Made by a program: the position numbers and the translations under genes. The notes beneath the pieces are model-generated. The model had not been told where the DNA came from. It was given only the letters and a program-made list of their open reading frames with translations, and did not search any database. DNA of 64,000 bases. Source: Welwitschia mirabilis. Its lineage: Eukaryota > Gnetophyta > Gnetopsida > Welwitschiales. Where the stretch lies: the NCBI GenBank assembly GCA_051453625.1, contig JBOZIK010000001.1, positions 189,730,121 through 189,794,120 on the forward strand, given 5' to 3'. Below are positions 45,109 through 55,299 of the stretch, piece by piece. The first letter of the stretch is position 1; the number at the start of each line of letters is the position of its first letter.

Positions 45109-47460
45109 TGACAAGTTGATTGATGCGACCTGTCATGAGTCAAAAGCAACTTTTCCATATTCTCTACATATCGTTATCTCATGTCACATCAGACGTTTTC
45201 AAAAGGTACCTCATGAAACACGTAAATTTTTTTGTCTTACATATAAAATAGGGGGAGGGGTCCATTTCGTTTATTATCTTATGTACTTACTCTCTTGCAG
45301 CCATGTGCTGTACAAATAGAATTTCATACAAGAGGAGACCTTGATACTTCTGCCTCCACCATTGCTAGTGAGTTCATTGNNNNNNNNCTTTTTCGACTTT
45401 CAATCATTCTTTTCTTAGTGTTAGGTAGGAGCTTTCCATTGATGGAATTTGGTTGTTCTTCAGCTCCTCTTGACATGATCCCAACCACTGAACACATCTT
45501 CTATTAGGCCATATGTTTGCATTTGGGGAAGAAGACACATAGGAAATATGGAACTATTCACTACTGCCTTCCTATATGATGCGATGCTGACTTCTTCACA
45601 CCGAGAGGGATTCACTTTAGCTTTATATCGGTTTCACTGGTGGACTCGGGGGTATACAGGGGATTGTGCTGACGTGACTATTCTTCCATGTTCTGGGTAT
45701 GTGTGAAGGTGGGCCCAATATGCGCGCTAAAAGAGCCATTACAAACTTCATGGAGGCAAACCTAAAATATCTTGGACTTTATGAGTTAATCTATTTCCTG
45801 GTGTTCAAGCTGATGCCATATCAAGTGGAGAACATTATCCATCACTTGGACCCAATCCAGAAGAAGAGCCTGTTTCCAGCTGTCTTTGATCTGATGGAGC
45901 CTCGCCTTATCGGCTTCTGGATCTCGGTGTTCAAGGAGGACATTGGGTAGATGCTTGTTCTACCTTCCAGAAAATAATGCATTGTCAATCCTATCTGCTT
46001 GACGACGAGCAAGAATCTCCTTATGTTGTTGGAAGAGTGGAGACTGGCAAAGAGGCCTTGAAAAGTGAGAAGGGAATCCTTGTGTACGAGAACCACTCTA
46101 GTTAATGTGTCTATTCACCTATTCTTGTGTCCTTTTCATGGATAAGGGGGCCCATATTCCCCAGGTATTGTTTGAAGCAATGCTTAAAGCTATCTCTCAT
46201 GGACTAAGTTTGCATGGGCTAAATTCATTAAAAACAAGGTGGCAACCATTCTCATTCGTTGCCAAAAGCACTAGAAGGTCCAACACATAGGATCTTTCTA
46301 TACTCAAGCTCTCTAGGTGTGGTCCATGAGGGGCAGTGATGTCAGATCTCTCCCAAAGGATGGGGAGGCTGCCCCTGTCTTACACTCCTTCTACAGGGGC
46401 AGGTTGTACAGGATGGGGGGTTGACTGAAGAGACTCTATATTCGAAATGAGGTTAGGAAGGAGGAATGGAGTCAAGTGGATGAGAAAATGGAAGGGTGTG
46501 TAGAGACCTTCGTTTCAAAGTGGAAGGGGGCCTTTTCTACTAAGGCTTTGAGGTCCAAAGCAAAAGGTAAACAAAAAACCACATCTTTGGATGAGGAAGA
46601 CTTGGAGTCACTAAAGGATCTGGCTAGTGAGGGTCTTTTCCTACTGTTTTCTTTTTGTTCACATGGGTCCTTTCTTTTTATGTTGACTTCTCTTCTAACA
46701 GGTGGGGAGGGCTTCTACTCCTTCCCAGGGAAGACTCATGCAGGTGGTTCTGGCTTTAGTAAGTGGAAGATCCTTCTTTTTTAGCCTCCCTTTTCTTCAG
46801 CTATTGGTATTATTAGTTCTAACTTGATGTTCACAGGAAGCAAGGGAAAGACAATGTTGTTGGAAGAGGATGAGCCTGATGAGGGGCTGATGCCCTCTTC
46901 ATGTGAGTACCTTTCTTCTGTCTTCTTTTTAGGTTTGTATAACAGATCTTCTCTTGCTGAGTCTTCTCTGTGCTTAATTATCTTCCAGGCAGGAAGAGCT
47001 TGTCCTTTACCATGGAGAGGCTGTTCTCATCTAAGCTTGCAAAGTATGCAACTACATTCCTCTAACAGTTAAGAAACAAATATCAGGAAGAGATAAATCA
47101 GGAGGTTGAGGAGTATGAAGCAAAGCTAGTTGAGATGTGGAAGAGAGCTGAGACATGGAGGAGGAGGCAAGTCTAGTGAAGGAGGAGGCTGAGAGGGTGA
47201 AGCAGTCAATAGAAGAGTCTTCTTGTATATGCAACAGAAGAATCCGCTTCAAGGTGGAAAGCCTAAAGGAGGAGGTGGGGAAGGCAAGGAAATTCGCTAA
47301 TGGTTTGTACCACTTAGTTGAGAAGTAGGTAGAAAAAAAGAATATCCTAGTATGCCTATTGCAAGTGAAGATCCCTCCTAATCCTTCAAAAAGCTCTGAA
47401 GATTAGTATGCTCGCTCTAGGGATGGGGCTTCTTATCAGTCTGATGAGAGCTCCTAAGTG
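45109..47460 (+). pseudogene. Antisense coding region of the Tat-like element (multi-exon-like, broken)
   Basis: Plus-strand coding blocks lie opposite to pol, between integrase and 3' LTR. In order: a block at about 45300-45380 (VQIEFHTRGDLDTS); a block at about 45545-45700 (ELFTTAFLYDAML, HREGFTLALYRF); a block at 45699-45950 (MRAKRAITNFMEANLKYLGL, MPYQVENIIHHL, LMEPRLIGFWISVF); and a basic block at 46476-46630 (VSKWKGAFSTKAL). Two short acidic blocks follow splice-like AG sites (about 46700-46770 and 46835-46905). A Glu/Lys-rich, coiled-coil-like tail runs at 47080-47330. The FTLALYRF region recalls the plant 'gypsy-type transposon' N-terminal domain found in antisense genes of Tat elements. 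I am moderately sure of that. Stops and eight Ns (45380-45387) break it. Confidence 0.5.
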
Positions 47461-47757
47461 GTTGTATCTTCCATCCTTCTTCTTAGTGTGATGTATCAAG
47501 GAGGAGTCTTTGATAACCACTCTCCTATTTTATGTTTCTCATGGAGGGTTGCCTCCTCTGCTATATGCTCTACTTCTTTCTTTACTAATAGTACCACATT
47601 TTTTTTTTCACTCTTGCTAATCTTTTCAAATAACTTCTAACTTTTTAAGGGGGAAAAAGGTAAAAAAGAGGGGAAAAACTTTCTAATGTATGCACTTAAG
47701 CTAAGGAACTTGAAGAAAACTTATAACTAGATTACCGAAAACAAAATTTCAGTAACT
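47461..47757. other. Junction between antisense gene and pol ends
   Basis: Short convergent spacer with a T-run near 47600 and an A/G-rich stretch at 47650-47690. No gene seen. Confidence 0.5.
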
Positions 47758-49130
47758 TTCCTACATATGTACAATCATTCTTCTGCAATGCGTTGGGACA
47801 TCATCCTCGGGAAAAACCAGAAGAGCTTTTAAGTAGTGAGGGAGGTGAAAGCCGTTGTAGGTATCAGGGCGCTCTTTCTCTTGGAGATTAGATATTTTGT
47901 AGACTCCTACTTCCCTATGGATGATATGATCTGGGAAGCTCCCAGTCAAAGGGGAGTTAACTTCTAGTGTCCTTTGACCTTATCTGTAGCTTAATCTCTA
48001 ATCAGTACTAAATCTCTAATATAGAAGTCCATCAAATTTGTCCTCTTGTCAAACGACCTTTTGACGATATTTTGGTGTTTTAACATAGTGTGAAAAGCTT
48101 CATCTTAGGTGTCTTACAACTGTACGAGTGCTAACTTCTGGTTTAGTAGGGCTTTTGGAGAAATCAGATTTGCCTCCATGAAGTCATAAGTGTCTAGACG
48201 AAGCTCAATAGCTAGGCAAGGCCTCTGTTTGTATACTAAGTCGTAATGGTTGGACTAAATGCTAACTTTGTGTTTTAATCTGTCAGCCTATAGTGCATAC
48301 TTGAGAATGGTATGCTAGACTCTTGGCCTTTTCTGGATGGTTGTCTGTATAACTTTATAAAAATCTAATGGCTTGGAGGGAAGGGGCAAAGGTAGATGCT
48401 GTAGTCACTATCTTCTTTATCCCTCTGAGCAAGTTCTTGTTGGAAGATTCTGCCAGCTCATTCCCTTAATAGTAATATTTCGTGTAGATCTTTAAGGAAG
48501 TTTTCTTGTTGTAATACCATTTTGCAAACCAATTAGATATGAATAGCTTTCCATTGTCAGAGGCTAGGGCATAAGAATGCCCAAAGCAGGCGATATGTTT
48601 TTCCATAGGAAGCCTATAATTGTCTCTTTATTTGATTGCCTAGTCACTTTTGCTTCCACCCATCTTGTACTGTAGTTTGTAACTATAAAGATAAATGAAT
48701 GCCTAGCAAAAGTGAGGGATACATGTTTCTAATGGAATCAAGTGCCCAGTTCGCAAAAGGTTGGGTCTTCGGAATGGGAAGGAGGGGAAGTATTGGGTTC
48801 CTATTCGTAGTGGCAAAGCACAGATAAATATCCAATGTTTATGCGTGGTTGAATGTGTCCTTCGCCATCATAGTCTATTAATAGCCTGCTTGCATAATTT
48901 GTGCTACTAGTAGTCATGTTGAGGTATGACCTCCATTTATTCTCTCGTGAAACTCTTGTAGTAATTCCTTCACTTCATCTTTTGTGATGCACCATAAACA
49001 GACCTTATCACGATTCTTGTAGAAGAGGACTTCATTCTTAATCATAAATCGAGCTGCTCTTGCCTTGAACGCCTTCCTGAAGGATACTGATGTGTTCTCA
49101 GCTAAGGATCCTTCAGACATAAAATTTAAT
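47758..49130 (-). pseudogene. Integrase of the Tat-like element, inactive
   Basis: Read from 49120 downward. The zinc-binding N-terminus is open at 48914-49120: FRKAFKARAARFMIKNEVLF, then KNRDKVCLWCITKDEVKELL and FHERINGGHTST. That is the H2C2 layout ending in the GGH-ST motif. The core follows in mixed frames (about 48770-48300): a NWALD block with the first aspartate, an ATDYSTKWVEAK-like strand, and a GIPMALASDNGK-like strand with the second. The C-terminal end reads TGSFPDHII, GVYKISNLQEKE and YNGFHLPHYL at 47949-47761, the GPY-like tail of gypsy integrases. Stops in the core rule out activity. Confidence 0.8.
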
Positions 49131-49239
49131 ATCCTTGTACTAAGAGTCTTTCAGGAACATAATGGAAATGGTAGGAAGAGGAAGGTTTCACCAAGCTAAG
49201 CCTACTTTGATTATGCTATTAAGAGATCTCTTACCAAAC

Positions 49240-49830
49240 TCATTCTCCTAACTACTAACTAGTGTGGCAAGAGAGAGTTCAATGTCATATTTTTGTAGCT
49301 TTGACATCCATTTTGCTTTCCTCAGGTAGGTGTCTCTTTCTTGAAGTAGGGATTTTATAGCTGGCTTTGCGATTACTCCCCAAATCATGGCCTGCAAGAT
49401 GCAATGATGGAATCTCTTCAGGGCCTTGATAAGAACAAAGGCTTGCTTCTATAGGTAGTGAAGGACAATTATCTATCCCTGAAGTGTTCACGTTTAAAGG
49501 AGACCAATCACTCACCATGCCCACCCTCCAAATAAAGGAGACATTTCACTCCCCATGCCCACGTCCAAATCCTCTATCTTTTGGGTAAGAGCGGCTGCTG
49601 CTACAGTATCAAAGGTACAAGCATAAATGAAGAGCTCCTTTGAGAAATTTGGATTGACAAGAAGTGAGGAAGTGGTCACTGCCTTTTTAATTAGTTCAAA
49701 TGCTTTGTCACCATCAGGTGACCATACGAATGGAGTGTTCTTCTTTAAGGGTGGCATGATAGGAGTCACTATTTTTGTAAATCCGGTGATAAATCTCCTC
49801 ACAAAGTTGATCTTCGTTAGAAAAGACCAT
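49240..49830 (-). pseudogene. RNase H of the Tat-like element, inactive
   Basis: Read from 49802 downward. MRRFITGFTKIVTPIMPPLK is the RT-RNase H connection. FVWSPDGDKAFELIKKAV, then LLVNPNFSKELFIYACTFDTVAAAAL follows: the first catalytic Asp region, with A-C-T-F-D for the usual D-A-S. Further down are a KQAFVLIKALKRFHHCIL block and a KWMSKLQKYDIEL block. The order is that of the normal gypsy RNase H placed directly after RT. Small insertions of repeated sequence near 49512-49560 disturb the frame. Confidence 0.75.
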
Positions 49831-49859
49831 AACTCCTTGAGGGATCTGAGGAGAGGTAT

Positions 49860-50520
49860 CTTCTAGATCGTCTGAGCTCTCTTTGGGTCTACTCCCATTC
49901 CTTGGTCTGAGATTAGATAGGTCNNNNNNNNNNCTGCAGTGATACTCTTCTTGTGGTTAAGAGAGACCTCAAATTTTCTGTAACACATGAACATTTTTCT
50001 CAAGTTTGCTACATGATTTGCTTGTTTGTTGGAGTAGAGAGCGATGTTGCCTAAGTACACCACCACACATTCCCCAATCAAGCTTGCCGACGTGTGCTCC
50101 ACGACTCTTTGAAAGGTAGCTCCAACATTGATCAATCCAAATGACACCCTATTGTAGGTGTATGTTCCCCCATTTGGTGGTGAGTGTTGTTTTGATTTGG
50201 TTGGAAGTAGCTACTTACATTTGATTGTATCCGGAGAACCTGTCCAAAAATGAAAACATCTTGGTGCTTACTATCTTCTCCAAGATCTCATGAATGGTAG
50301 GAGTAGGGGAGTTATCTTTCGCAGATGCCTTGTTTAAATTCCTTAAGTTTACATAGAGGTGGATTTCTCCACTTTTGTTCTTGGTTGAAAACAGATTAGC
50401 CCAACTAGGTTGTGTGTTTGATGGGGTAGATGATGCCTAACTATAGCAGTTTGTCAACTTGCTACTTAATTAGAGGCCTCAATAGCGGTTGACTCTCCTC
50501 TATCTCTATTGGAATAGCTT
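49860..50520 (-). pseudogene. Reverse transcriptase of the Tat-like element, inactive
   Basis: Read downward from about 50515. LRPLIKQQVDKLL and LGIIYPIKHTT open the domain. Then come NLFSTKNKSGEIHLYVNLRN and IHEILEKIVSTKMFSFLDRFSGYNQ-like blocks, and an open stretch at 50147-49863: MSFGLINVGATFQRVVEH, then GECVVVYLGNIALYSNK. The catalytic Y-x-D-D box is YLGN, so both aspartates are gone. It ends TYLISDQGMGVDPKRAQTI. Ten-base gaps lie at 49924-49933 and 50526-50535. The domain lies between an extra RNase H (upstream) and the normal one (downstream). Confidence 0.85.
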
Positions 50521-51026
50521 GGTGTNNNNNNNNNNAGTAAGAATTTTTGAGTTAAACTGCTTTAGATCTTTGTATGACCAAGCAAATAAATCTTTACTCT
50601 TGACAAAGAGAAATGATTGCTTGCATTTTTTGTGCAAAATAAACTTTCCTTGATTTGACCAACCGTGGTTGCTGAGGAGAATCAAGGTTCACTCCCTCCA
50701 CCTCTTTGTCTATACATCTCTAGCGAAAGGGGGGATCCAGCTTTGCATCAAATAACTTTTAAAGCTGGATGAAGGCAATAGGGATTTTGTTGATGCCGAG
50801 TTGCAGAATGCCATCAACCATCCTTTTCTATGTCTACTTCCATGTCTACTATTTACATCTTGAATTCTTCTTGGTTTTGCAAGAATCTCAGAATCTGGTC
50901 ATCTCTTTCAAAGACTTTGAAGCCTTTGATGTTGTTAGGAATGGATTTTCAGAAAGCAAGACAATCTCAAGTCTTTTAACGGCTGGGTCATCCACTGGGG
51001 TTTTTATTCTAGCAGAAGTTACAACC
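50521..51026 (-). pseudogene. Linker between extra RNase H and RT
   Basis: On the minus strand a broken frame joins the two domains. FKVFERDDQILRFLQNQEEF is readable, and farther on RVKIYLLGH, like the AYSYKDL stretch leading into gypsy RT. Continuity with both neighbours in the same orientation shows that the extra RNase H was not placed here by a separate insertion. Confidence 0.55.
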
Positions 51027-51412
51027 TTATTTGTTAGGGAGTTCTTCCCCTAGGAATTTGGGTGAGAGACCACTCATTGAATTGCCTGAGGGATCTAGGA
51101 CTTTAGCCTTATGAGCCTTCAACATGGGATTGTGAGTCTGATACACTCCTTTAACTTGCTTGATGACTACCTCTGAAACTCCAATGATATGGGCTTTTCT
51201 TATTTTCTTCTGGAGTGCTACCTTGAGAACTTGTATCAGAGCTTCATATTCGATGGTGTTGCTGGAGTTAAGGAATTCCAATCTAAGTGCTTTTTATATG
51301 CTGGAACTGTCTAAGGCTATAGAACTACTCCTACTACTCTTCTGGTGCATTGCTCTATCAAAAAAGATAGATCATGTCTCCACTGGTGACATAGGGATTG
51401 GAGAGTTCTCTT
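51027..51412 (-). pseudogene. Second RNase H (RVT_3/archaeal type) placed before RT
   Basis: Read downward: a SIFFDRAMH strand near 51390-51350 (D-G-A/S motif with Gly to Arg), then the open stretch 51281-51027, EFLNSSNTIEYEALIQVLKV, with the catalytic Glu of the EYEAL helix kept. It continues KAHIIGVSEVVIKQVKGVYQ, where the catalytic Asp of GDS is now Val, and ends THNPMLKAHKAKV. NNxAEYEAL, GDSxLV and QVxGxY mark the second RNase H of plant Tat elements. It lies between protease and RT here. In the Tat elements I know best it follows the normal RNase H. Confidence 0.8.
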
Positions 51413-51750
51413 TGTGGTGCTAACGGTTAGCTGATTCTTTGATATCATAGAAATAGGTGCTTAGCCTTGAATCTCTAACAGGCGCCTCTAGGTTAGCCTT
51501 CTCTACTCCATACACTATGACGTTAGATTTAATGTAGGGCTCCCTCTCTATGTGGATCTGGTTGGGAACACCCTTCAAGCAAGCCAAATGTGTGCGTGCT
51601 TTGACAATATGTAAGCATGAAGAGAAGCCTCCCAAGTTTTGATTAGCAAGGCATCGTATATGGCTGGAATTTTAACAACATAGGAGTTTGTGACACTCAT
51701 GACTCATGGATCTACCGCTAAATGCACTTTAACATCTCTCAGGATACCTT
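51413..51750 (-). pseudogene. Protease C-terminal half (left of the copia insertion)
   Basis: On the minus strand: GILRDVKVHLAVDP, then VVKIPAIYDALLIKTWEASL, then LKGVPNQIHIEREPYIKS. These correspond to the end of the gypsy retropepsin (IKDVRIQL, VDIPDAYGLLLSRDW, GKPNQIRI). The N-terminal half is at 54985-55278, on the other side of the copia element. This half carries one or two frame changes. Confidence 0.75.
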
Positions 51751-51755
51751 GGATC
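51751..51755. repeat. Probable target-site duplication of the copia element, left (GGATC)
   Basis: GGATC before the first copia LTR; GGACC at 54980-54984 after the last (4 of 5). Confidence 0.65.
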
Positions 51756-52265
51756 TGTTGAGATATTTGGGAATTCAACTTCACTTATTAAAAATGGAAA
51801 GTCGATCTTTCTTGTGAAGTATTACTTAAGTGTAAATTGTCTATTCTGTTTTCTCCTCTTATGTCTAGTTTAAGTAGGGGGTTACTTGTTTACTGTGACT
51901 TATTTTATATGCGAGAGACAAATTTTATTGTTGGAGTGATAGTTAGAGTCTCTGTTTACTTTCGCACTTCTTTGTCTGATTCCAATGTGTTAACTCTTGA
52001 ATAATTCCTATATAAAGGGATTAGACTTTGGAATATTGTGAGAGCAAGGCAAAGGTCGCTTGTATGTTTTGAGCTTGAGGTGCCTTGTAATCGATGTATC
52101 CTGAGTTTGGCAGATAATAAAGAGCATATTTCCCATGGAGGCTACCCTTTGTCTTTGAGGTTTTTACCATGCAAATTCTGGTGTCTTTTGCTGCGCATAA
52201 TTTTAAGTTTTCGTTGTTTTGTAATTTATTACTTAGCATGGTATTTGGGAGCGCCTCTCTTAACA
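51756..52265 (+). repeat. Copia 5' LTR
   Basis: TGTTGAGATATTTGG ... TTAACA, 510 bp. Contains a TATATAAA box at 52009. Confidence 0.85.
52009..52016 (+). promoter_or_regulatory. TATA box of copia LTR
   Basis: TATATAAAGGGATTAG; also intact in the middle LTR (53842), but CTATGTAAAG in the third. Confidence 0.6.
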
Positions 52266-52267
52266 AG

Positions 52268-52279
52268 TGGTATCAGAGC
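52268..52279 (+). promoter_or_regulatory. Copia primer-binding site (initiator methionine tRNA)
   Basis: TGGTATCAGAGC, two bases after the 5' LTR, is the standard primer site of plant copia elements. Confidence 0.9.
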
Positions 52280-52406
52280 TTTAGGTGTAACACTAGTGGT
52301 GGGGCATTTGGCTCGGACTATCTGTGTCTGACTTGAAGGATTGGACTAGATTGAAACGTTATTTCAGTGGAAGCTATTGTGAGTGATGGAGTAGATAATA
52401 GCTTTG

Positions 52407-53126
52407 ATGGATAAATTTGATGGCCATAACTACGAGCTTTGAAAGATTAAGGTTGAAGGCTTGTATGAGCAGGATCTTGAACTGCTTATACATGGATCGA
52501 GTGCAAGACCTACTTCTATTACCATTGATGAATGGAATAGGATGGATCGAAAGGCCATCACGATTATTTGACGATGCTTGCATTACTATGTTCTTATGAA
52601 TGTGCAAGAAGAAACATTTGCACATGGGTTGTGGCATAGATTGGAGTCGCTTTACCAAGCATGAATGGTGATCAACTGTGTCTTGTTGCATCAAAAACTT
52701 CATGGCTTGAAGCCGGAGGTGGGTGAATCCATGGTGGCTTATATCTAATGCTTTAACACTATTGTTTCCTAGATGGCAGCAATTGGGATGAAGATGTCTA
52801 GTGAAGATAAGGCTGTGACATTTCTCAGTTCTTTGCCTGAGGCTTGGAATGCCTTGGTGGTCAGCTTGAGTAGCAATACTATGTGTGCGTTGGATTTTGA
52901 TAAAACTATGGATGGTGTTTTGGTTGAGGATCTGAGACGATATGCCAATAAGGATGCCTTGTCATCAAGTATGGCTCTGGTTGCTAATGAAAAACAACAA
53001 AAAAGGAGACCAAAATGCTAGCATTGTGGGAAGATTAGACATGTGAAGAAAGACTGTCAAAGTATCTCTAAAAAGGAGGAGCATGCTAAAGTAGCTATTG
53101 TTGCGGAAGCTGATATCTCATTCTAA
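52407..53126 (+). pseudogene. Copia gag, one frame with nonsense codons
   Basis: The frame from ATG 52407 to TAA 53124-53126 (240 codons) keeps register throughout. It starts MDKFDGHNYEL and has the gag helical domain (IKVEGLYEQDLELL, DEWNRMDRKA, VQEETFAHGLWHRLESLY, LLHQKLHGLKPEVGESMVAY). The long open part 52773-53021 is MAAIGMKMSSEDKAVTFLSS, PEAWNALVVSLS, LVEDLRRYANKD. A CCHC knuckle ends it (C-H-C-GKIR-H-VKKD-C). About six internal stops occur, each explainable as a single C-to-T or G-to-A change (for example the Trp after NYEL is TGA). Few or no indels are seen, so the copy decayed by point mutation. Gag would form the virus-like particle. Confidence 0.85.
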
Positions 53127-53598
53127 TGAAACGCAGCGAAGAGCTAGGTTCCGGTCCTTGTCTCCTATGCCATGATTGATAGCTTGTAGCAAGTGGGAGT
53201 TATATGTTTTTTCTTTTGTCCTTTTCAATCTCAGTAGTATTTTTCTTGCCTGATGTGAGTCTTGGATTTGCTGTCATGTTAAGACATCACATGCATGGCA
53301 CTTATGAGATAATGTCTATAATTAGTGGTTTGATGTTATCTCATGTGTTGACTTGAGGAGGCTTGGGCCGTTTGGATGTTCTTGTGCAAAGATGCTCCTC
53401 AAAAGGTGGCATGCCATGATAAGTCTTCTGCATGCTCTAGTCCATGTTCGACAACAATGAATAAGAGGTCTTAGAGTGATGATGTTGTTTCACTAAGGAT
53501 TTGTCATTCTGTGAAGATGTCTATTGTGCCTTCAGGATTGGTTGTGGTGATTCTTCTTCAATTTCAAGCTCAAGTGAAGTTGCCTTCATGTGGGAGAT
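53127..53598 (+). other. Copia internal 3' region, non-coding
   Basis: About 470 bp from gag end to the middle LTR. No pol domain. The last 50 bp (CAATTTCAAGCTCAAGTGAA onward) recur before the third LTR. Confidence 0.65.
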
Positions 53599-54076
53599 TG
53601 TTGCAATATCTATGAAGTATGAATTCAACTTTACTTATTAAAAATAGAAAGTCTCTCTTTCTTGTGAATTGTCTATTCTATTTTCTCCTCTTATGGGCTG
53701 TTTAAGTAGGGGATTATTTACTCACAGTGAGTTATTTTATGTGTGAGAGACAAACTGTATTGTTGGAGTGATAGTTAAGAATCTCTGTTTACTTTCCCAC
53801 TTCTGTGTCTATTTACAATGAGTTAAATCTTGAATAATTCCTATATAAAGGGATTAGAATTTGGCATATTGTGAGCAAGGCAAAGGTAGNNNNNNNNNNA
53901 GGTGCCTTGGAATCGATGTATCCTGAGTTTGGAAGATAGTAAAGAGCATATTTCCTGTGGAGGTTTCCCTCTATCTTTGAGGGTTTTGCCACGTAATTTC
54001 TGGTGTCTTAATTTTAAGTTTTTGTTGCTTTGTAATTTATTACTTAGCACGGTATTTGGGAGTGCCTCTCCCAAAA
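53599..54076 (+). repeat. Copia middle LTR
   Basis: Colinear with the first and third LTRs, with a short internal deletion and 10 Ns at 53890-53899. Preceded by GTGGGAGAT, a polypurine tract. Confidence 0.8.
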
Positions 54077-54082
54077 CTTGGC

Positions 54083-54329
54083 ATATTTCTGACACTAACA
54101 AGCTATGGGGTGATATGCATATTTGACACCTGGTGAGATTAGTGAAGTAGGCTGCCCATGTACTATCCATGAACCAATGTTCAATTGACTCATTGTAATT
54201 AATACACATAATGTAGGCATGCGACACATTAATGCCCCATCTATTCAATCTGTTTGTTATTAAAATCAATTTGCGTGTGAGTAGCCAATTGAATATTTTT
54301 TGCGGTGAGATACCTTTCCAAAGCTTCCT
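54083..54329 (-). pseudogene. LINE RT C-terminal (zf-RVT-like) fragment inside the copia element
   Basis: On the minus strand: FNWLLTRKLILITNRLNRWG, then INVSHAYIMCINYNESIEHW and FMDSTWAAYFTNLTRCQI. In plant LINEs the domain after RT reads LxxRxxTNxxLxxRGI, then CxxCxxxEESIxHLFxxC, then a W-A-YFWN stretch. The order and spacing fit, with some Cys lost. The 100-base gap at 54330-54429 truncates it. It replaces the normal start of a copia internal region after the middle LTR. Confidence 0.6.
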
Positions 54330-54429
54330 NNNNNNNNNNNNNNNNNNNNNNNNNNNNNNNNNNNNNNNNNNNNNNNNNNNNNNNNNNNNNNNNNNNNNNN
54401 NNNNNNNNNNNNNNNNNNNNNNNNNNNNN

Positions 54430-54485
54430 CATGGTTATTTTTCTTCAAGTTCAAGCTCAAGTGAAGTTGCCTTCAAGTGCGAGAG
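54430..54485 (+). repeat. Second copy of the copia internal end
   Basis: Same CAAGCTCAAGTGAAGTTGCC block and degraded polypurine tract as before the middle LTR. Confidence 0.75.
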
Positions 54486-54979
54486 TGTTGAGATATTTGT
54501 GAATTCAACTTCACTTATTAAAAATACAAAGTCTCTCTTTCTTGTGAAGTATTATTCAAGTGTAAATTGTCTGTTCTATTTTCTCATGTTATGTCCAATT
54601 TAAGCAAGGGATTACCTGTTTACGGTGAGTTATTTTATAGGTGAGAGACAAACTGTATTGTCAGAGTGATAGAGTCTTTGTTCACTTTCACACTTCTGTG
54701 TTTGTTTATAGTGTGTTAACTCTTGAATAATTCCTATGTAAAGGGATTAGAGTTTGGAATATTGTGAGAGTAGGGCAAAGGTAGCCTGTATGTTTTGAGC
54801 TTGAGATGCCTTGGAATCCATGTATCTTGAGTTTGGTAGATAATGAAGAGCATATTTCCTGTGGAGGTTTCCCTCTGTCTTGAGGGTTTTACCACATAAA
54901 TTTTGGTGTCATAATTTTAAGTTTTCATTACTTTGAAATTTATTACTTAGCGTGGTATTTGGGAGCGCCTCTCCCAATA
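54486..54979 (+). repeat. Copia 3' LTR
   Basis: TGTTGAGATATTTGTG ... CCCAATA; end CA changed to TA. Confidence 0.8.
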
Positions 54980-54984
54980 GGACC
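54980..54984. repeat. Probable target-site duplication of the copia element, right (GGACC)
   Basis: Pairs with GGATC at 51751-51755. Confidence 0.65.
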
Positions 54985-55278
54985 TTTGCGGACCTCTTCC
55001 AATAGGTCCTTGACGTTAGTTCTGTCTAGCTGAAGCACTGTCTTGTTGCACTCCTCTGGAGTGAGGTCCAACTGCTTTGCTATTTTTAAGGGTAGGATGA
55101 TTTCAGATGCTTCTAAATTGATTAGATAGTTGTGCATGTTCTTGTCAAATATTTGCAAAGTCACAAGAAAGGGAGGCACCTTCTTCTTAGTAGTGAAAAT
55201 GTTGGCCTTGGCCTCCAATTTCGTAACATTCATCTTCGGGGGTGAGTCCTCGAAATGTTGGGTGTCTATGTCATCCAA
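54985..55278 (-). pseudogene. Protease N-terminal half of the Tat-like element
   Basis: On the minus strand an open stretch: DDIDTQHFEDSPPKMNVTKL, then a PPFLVTLQIFDKNMHNYLIN strand and LEASEIILPLKIAKQLDLTP. The active-site D-S-G-A-S reads LEAS, so the catalytic Asp is gone. It stops at the copia insertion, and the C-terminal half resumes at 51750. Confidence 0.75.
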
Positions 55279-55299
55279 GCTTGAGATAGCTTGCTTTTC

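Larger units (their letters stand above)
51756..54979 (+). mobile_element. Gag-only Ty1/copia element with three LTRs
   Basis: LTRs at 51756-52265, 53599-54076 and 54486-54979 in the same orientation. The first is followed by a perfect methionine-tRNA primer site and a full gag frame with zinc knuckle. No protease, integrase, RT or RNase H is present before the second LTR, so the element is non-autonomous. The second and third LTRs are each preceded by the same short internal end (a CAAGCTCAAGTGAAGTTGCC block and a GTGGGAGAT-like purine run). This is the structure left when two copies recombine and share a middle LTR. A LINE fragment lies in the second internal part. The insertion splits the protease of the Tat-like element. 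Confidence 0.85.

Noticed and set aside
54943-54984. The end of the open frame in the protease N-terminal half (GRGAPKYHAK)
   Set aside because: These residues come from the end of the copia LTR read on the minus strand, not from the protease.
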